From assembly GCA_011772595.1 (NCBI GenBank), contig WVZH01000312.1:26069-43027 (forward strand): a stretch of DNA of 16,959 nucleotides. Direction: 5' to 3'. Positions 13,626-16,959 of this stretch are shown here, piece by piece. Made by a program: the position numbers and the translations under genes. The notes beneath the pieces were generated by a model, which saw nothing but the letters and a program-made list of their open reading frames with translations, made no database searches and was not told the DNA's origin. The stretch's first letter is position 1; each line of letters opens with the position of its first letter. The DNA is from Anaerolineales bacterium. GTDB taxonomy: Bacteria; Chloroflexota; Anaerolineae; Anaerolineales; E44-bin32.

Positions 13626-15761
13626 ATGCTCAAGAAAGGTACTTTCCAAAAAGTCTCGGTGGTGTTGTTCCTCTTGGTTATCGCAACGGCTTGTACCTTT
13701 CCCGACGATGGAGAAGCCATCGGTTGTGATGTAAGCGAGCTCATCGCTGCGCTCAACGCTGCAAACGCCAATCCTGACCCGGATACGATCATTCTAGGTG
13801 ACGCCTGCCTGTACGGGCTGACGGATGTCGACAATCTGACAGACCGAACCGGGTCGCAAACGGGGGAAAATGGGGCCAATGGCCTGCCGGTGATCAGCAC
13901 GCCCATCACTATTGAAGGTCATGATTCTCGCATCGTACGGAGCATCGCGCCGGGCACACCGGAATTCAGGATTTTCTTCATCTCATCCACTGGCGAGCTG
14001 ACCCTGAACAACGTGTATGTGGAAAATGGCGTGGTGCTGTCGGCGAGCAATAGCAACAACGGTGGAGGCATCTACGTGAGCTATGGCTCTCTTGCGTTGA
14101 ACCAATCGCACGTGATGAACAATACCGCAGCAGGTTTGGGAGGCGGGATCTACATGTTCCAAGGGTCCCTGACGAGCGATAACACCTCCATAAGTTTCAA
14201 CGATGCAGAATCTGGTGGTGCCATTGCTGGCTACAATGGCACGATCTCGCTGGATAATTACAGTGTGATCGGAAGCAATACAGCCAGCAGATTCGGCGGC
14301 GCGATTGACAACGGAGGCGTCTTGATCATTCACGACAGCCGCTTCGACAACAACGAGGCTGGGCTGAGTGGTGGCGCAATCTCATGTCCTGGAGCGGGGA
14401 TGGGGATAGGTGAGCTCATTCTGGATGATGTGCTATTTAACAGCAATATCGCCGGTGAGTTTGGGGGTGGCATCTCGGTAGGAAGTGGATGCCCATTGAC
14501 GATCACCGACAGTCACTTCACCCTGAACCAGGTTACTACCTATGATGGGGGCGCAATTTACAACATGGCACAGGGATCGATCAGCGATGGTACGAGATTT
14601 GACGACAATAGTGCCGCGTCTCGAGGAGGGGCAATTTATAACGGACTAGAAGGGATTCTTAACCTCGACGAAGGCCTTGTAAGGAACAATGAGGCTATTA
14701 ACGGTACTGGCGGTGGAGTGGCCAATTTTGGAGAGATGTCGATTCACAACAGTACGATTGATGGCAATGTGGCCGGGGCGGGAGGTGGGATATTCAATAC
14801 AGGCTTATTGACAGTAGCAAATTCTACGGTGAGCCATAACACAGAGGCTGGCATATATGCCACTCCGGTGCACCTTTCCTTTGCGCTTGGCGATTCTGAT
14901 CCTGACACGGTGTTGATCAATACGACCGTTTCGGGCAATCAAGGCGAACTGGAAGGGGGAGTCTACATGCGTGGTGGTGGTGCGATCGTACACAGTACCA
15001 TCACGAACAATAGCTGTAACCGAACAGCGTGTGGCGTCAGCTTTAGTCTGGATCTAGGGGTCAATCAAATCAAGAATTCGATCGTCGCCGACAACATCCC
15101 AGGTGACTGTAGTTTTGTTGGTGGGCCTATAAGCAATACTTCTCTGGGAGAAAATCTGGACAGCGACGGATCCTGTCCGGGTTTCACCCTCACAGGTGAC
15201 CCGGTCCTCGGTCCGTTGACCGATAACGGAGGCGCAACTTGGACGCATGCCCTGATGCCCCTCAGCCCGGCGGTTGATGGGGCGATGGACTGTAGCGATA
15301 TTTCCGGCAATCCGGTAACCATCGATCAACGTGGGGAACCTCGGCCATTCCCGCTTGGGGGCTATTGTGATCTTGGATCCTATGAAAACCAAGGTATGGC
15401 CGTGCTGCCGCCCTCGATTTCGCCCTCACCAAGCTTTGAGCCCAAAGGTGAAATCATCTTTGATACACTCTGCTGGCTCGGTCCGGGCTCGATGTACGGA
15501 ACCGCCCAATCGATGTTGCAGGGCACACAGGTCGACGTGGTTGGACTCGGCGAAGATGGGGAGTACGCCGTCGTTTACAGCACCCGATACATGGGTCTCA
15601 CATGCTGGGTGCCGATCAAGAACATCCTCATCCCAGATGAGCTTGGTGAACTGCCCGTCATCAAAGCTCCCGCGCCACCGACATCCACACCAACCAAAAA
15701 GCCGGAGGTTTCACCCACATTCACAGCGACCCCATGTGAACCGGGTGCGCCTTGCGATTGA
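13626..15761 (+). CDS. Predicted lipoprotein with right-handed beta-helix, SH3-like domain and Pro/Thr tail
   Basis: A 711-residue exported protein; ATG follows GGGAGG at five bases. Residues 1-22 are a signal peptide ending in the lipobox-like IATAC, so Cys 23 is the likely lipidated residue. CDVSELIAALNAANANPD (34-51) opens a parallel beta-helix of about 450 residues, with polymorphic-outer-membrane-protein-like GGGIY, GGAIYN and GGGIFN turns repeated at least eight times (147-390). About 505-590 is a choice-of-anchor-Q-like end (LTDNGGATWTHALMPLSPA, then TIDQRG and CDLGSYE). About 604-668 resembles the SH3-like modules of Chloroflexota surface proteins (CWLGPGSMYGTAQSMLQG, then CWVPIKNI). 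The last 40 residues are a Pro/Thr-rich tail ending CEPGAPCD. No catalytic motif is visible. Likely a surface adhesin or glycan-contacting protein; function not known. Neighbour to the sortase fusion, but it has no LPxTG motif itself. Confidence 0.87.
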   Translation: MLKKGTFQKVSVVLFLLVIATACTFPDDGEAIGCDVSELIAALNAANANPDPDTIILGDACLYGLTDVDNLTDRTGSQTGENGANGLPVISTPITIEGHDSRIVRSIAPGTPEFRIFFISSTGELTLNNVYVENGVVLSASNSNNGGGIYVSYGSLALNQSHVMNNTAAGLGGGIYMFQGSLTSDNTSISFNDAESGGAIAGYNGTISLDNYSVIGSNTASRFGGAIDNGGVLIIHDSRFDNNEAGLSGGAISCPGAGMGIGELILDDVLFNSNIAGEFGGGISVGSGCPLTITDSHFTLNQVTTYDGGAIYNMAQGSISDGTRFDDNSAASRGGAIYNGLEGILNLDEGLVRNNEAINGTGGGVANFGEMSIHNSTIDGNVAGAGGGIFNTGLLTVANSTVSHNTEAGIYATPVHLSFALGDSDPDTVLINTTVSGNQGELEGGVYMRGGGAIVHSTITNNSCNRTACGVSFSLDLGVNQIKNSIVADNIPGDCSFVGGPISNTSLGENLDSDGSCPGFTLTGDPVLGPLTDNGGATWTHALMPLSPAVDGAMDCSDISGNPVTIDQRGEPRPFPLGGYCDLGSYENQGMAVLPPSISPSPSFEPKGEIIFDTLCWLGPGSMYGTAQSMLQGTQVDVVGLGEDGEYAVVYSTRYMGLTCWVPIKNILIPDELGELPVIKAPAPPTSTPTKKPEVSPTFTATPCEPGAPCD

Positions 15762-16009
15762 TCCGAGATTCAAAATCATCAATCTCCGTCAATTCCTTTG
15801 GGGGTGGCCGAGCATTCCAAGATTCTCTCTGAGTTTGGGAATAATCTTCGCTGTGCCGTGAAACTCCAAAGATAATGGGGAAGCGAGAGAAGATCGAATC
15901 TTATTCCACGCTGAGCGCGTCGATTGATGATATGATCGTCACGGTCAATTCGCCGTCGCTAGATCAAAAACAATGCAGTTTCAATCTAAATTTGATGGAG
16001 AGTTACACG

Positions 16010-16813
16010 ATGAAAACAGTTGTTATCACGGGGAGCACTCGAGGCATCGGGTTTGGAATGGCGGATGCTTTCCTCGCTCGTGGCTGTGCCGTCATGATTA
16101 ACGGTAGATTGGAGCAGGGTGTCGAGCGAGCCGTCGAAGCACTACGTCGACGATACCCTGATCATGCGGTTTACGGATTTTCAGGGGATGTTAGGGATTC
16201 AAACCGTGTAGAAGCGTTGTGGCGCCAGGCGGAAATAAGCTTCGAGAAGATCGATATATGGATCAACAATGCTGGAATAAGTGGGCCCCAGATGAAGACT
16301 TGGGAGATCTCACAGGCACAGGCGAAGGAAATCGTTGAGACAGATCTCTTGGGTGTGATTTATGGATCGCAAATCGCGATGAAGGGGATGATGAAGCAAG
16401 GTTTCGGCAGTATCTACAACATGGAGGGAGCGGGAAGTGATGGTCGAATGCATGATGGCTTGATCATCTATGGGATGACGAAATACGGCGTTAGCTACTT
16501 TACAAAAGGTCTGATCTCGGAGGCGGCGGGTAGTCCGGTAATCGTCGGATCTATAAGGCCTGGCATGGTCATCACGGATTTCATTTTGGAACAGTTTGAA
16601 GGCCGGCCAGAAGCTTGGGAACGTGCGAAACGGATTTTCAACATCATCGCAGACCGAGTTGAAACCGTTGCGCCGTGGATCGTCGATCGGATCCTTGCGA
16701 ACGAGAAGAATGGTACACGAATCTCAAGGAGCTCACGCAGCAGGTTGTTTTTTCGTTTTATAACGGCACCGTTTAGAAGAAGAGATTTGTTTGAAGATGA
16801 GAGCGTGTCGTGA
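16010..16813 (+). CDS. SDR-family oxidoreductase resembling chlorophyll(ide) b reductase-like proteins
   Basis: A 267-residue short-chain dehydrogenase. ATG at 16010 is chosen because GGAG lies nine bases upstream and the protein then begins MKTVVITGSTRGIGFG, the dinucleotide-binding TGxxxGxG motif; the frame is open further upstream to 15875 but that adds unlike sequence. INNAGISGP (85-93), catalytic YGMTK (Tyr 154, Lys 158), and SIRPGMVITDF (181-191) follow. The segment before the Tyr, IYNMEGAGSDGRMHDG (135-150), strongly recalls the NMDGAGS stretch of plant NYC1/NOL chlorophyll b reductases, with Ser 143 the probable catalytic Ser. Nothing else here suggests phototrophy, so the substrate is probably different. 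The tail (236-267) is unusually basic with RSSRSRLFFRF. Hairpin downstream at 16834. Confidence 0.9.
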   Translation: MKTVVITGSTRGIGFGMADAFLARGCAVMINGRLEQGVERAVEALRRRYPDHAVYGFSGDVRDSNRVEALWRQAEISFEKIDIWINNAGISGPQMKTWEISQAQAKEIVETDLLGVIYGSQIAMKGMMKQGFGSIYNMEGAGSDGRMHDGLIIYGMTKYGVSYFTKGLISEAAGSPVIVGSIRPGMVITDFILEQFEGRPEAWERAKRIFNIIADRVETVAPWIVDRILANEKNGTRISRSSRSRLFFRFITAPFRRRDLFEDESVS

Positions 16814-16833
16814 TCATGACACAATCCCCATTT

Positions 16834-16869
16834 GCTACCGTATGCCTGGGGAGGGATCAGGCTGGTAGC
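16834..16869 (+). terminator. Two-tier hairpin after the SDR gene
   Basis: GCTACC (16834-16839) pairs with GGTAGC (16864-16869), enclosing CCTG/CAGG (16845-16848 with 16858-16861). It starts 20 bases after the stop codon and is followed by CCGGCTTTCTT, moderately T-rich. A plausible transcription terminator. The remaining bases to the window end hold no supported gene. Confidence 0.4.
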
Positions 16870-16959
16870 CCGGCTTTCTTCGATCGATCGAGAAAATTCA
16901 AATCAATCAGTATGATACAATTTCGACATTCTGAATCCGAATTCCAAAGACGTTGAGAT

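Noticed and set aside
15814..15848. Overlapping short inverted repeats (ATTCC/GGAAT and AAGATT/AATCTT) after the lipoprotein gene
   Set aside because: Arms are five to six bases with long loops and no T tract; too weak to call a terminator.
15875..16009. Upstream extension of the last SDR gene
   Set aside because: The added 45 residues are unlike any SDR N-terminus, while ATG 16010 starts right before the Rossmann motif and has an SD.

Overview
The window looks like a chromosomal segment of a Chloroflexota bacterium, most likely Anaerolineae-like. This is an inference from gene content: a fused transaldolase/glucose-6-phosphate isomerase, a surface protein carrying its own sortase domain, and a beta-helix lipoprotein with an SH3-like domain and a Pro/Thr tail. 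All three resemble proteins I associate with that phylum. No rRNA, tRNA, CRISPR array or complete insertion sequence was recognised.

Left part (1-4817), sugar-phosphate metabolism. The 3' part of a short-chain dehydrogenase lies 40 bases before a 918-residue transaldolase-phosphoglucose isomerase fusion. After a hairpin-rich gap come a small SRPBCC/AHSA1-type protein and 6-phosphogluconolactonase. The fusion and the lactonase together supply isomerase, transaldolase and lactonase steps linking glucose 6-phosphate to the pentose phosphate pathway. Zwf, Gnd and transketolase are not in the window.

Middle (5010-8866), two adjacent ABC exporter half-transporters. Their complementary departures from the consensus (Asp for the catalytic Glu in the first, LSMGQ for LSGGQ in the second) predict one heterodimeric exporter with one working and one degenerate ATP site. 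A 92-base interspersed-looking inverted repeat separates the two genes. A TATAAT box sits so close to the first start codon that the mRNA may be leaderless.

Repeat-rich stretch (8867-10769). It carries two minus-strand genes: a six-helix membrane protein with a duplicated GxxxGxxQWxxLR motif, and a 104-residue protein of unknown function. Around them lie degenerate direct repeats, a perfect 33-base palindrome and a partial second copy of it. This is the most plastic-looking part of the window.

Right part (10770-16813), cell surface. An 807-residue secreted protein has an ASH/HYDIN-like domain, two DUF11-like repeats, an Ig-like domain, an LPDTG motif and a C-terminal sortase domain. It is followed by a 711-residue predicted lipoprotein with a right-handed beta-helix, a choice-of-anchor-Q-like end, an SH3-like domain and a Pro/Thr tail. 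The last gene is an SDR resembling the chlorophyll-b-reductase-like (NYC1/NOL) clade. The substrate-plus-sortase fusion is the most interesting observation.
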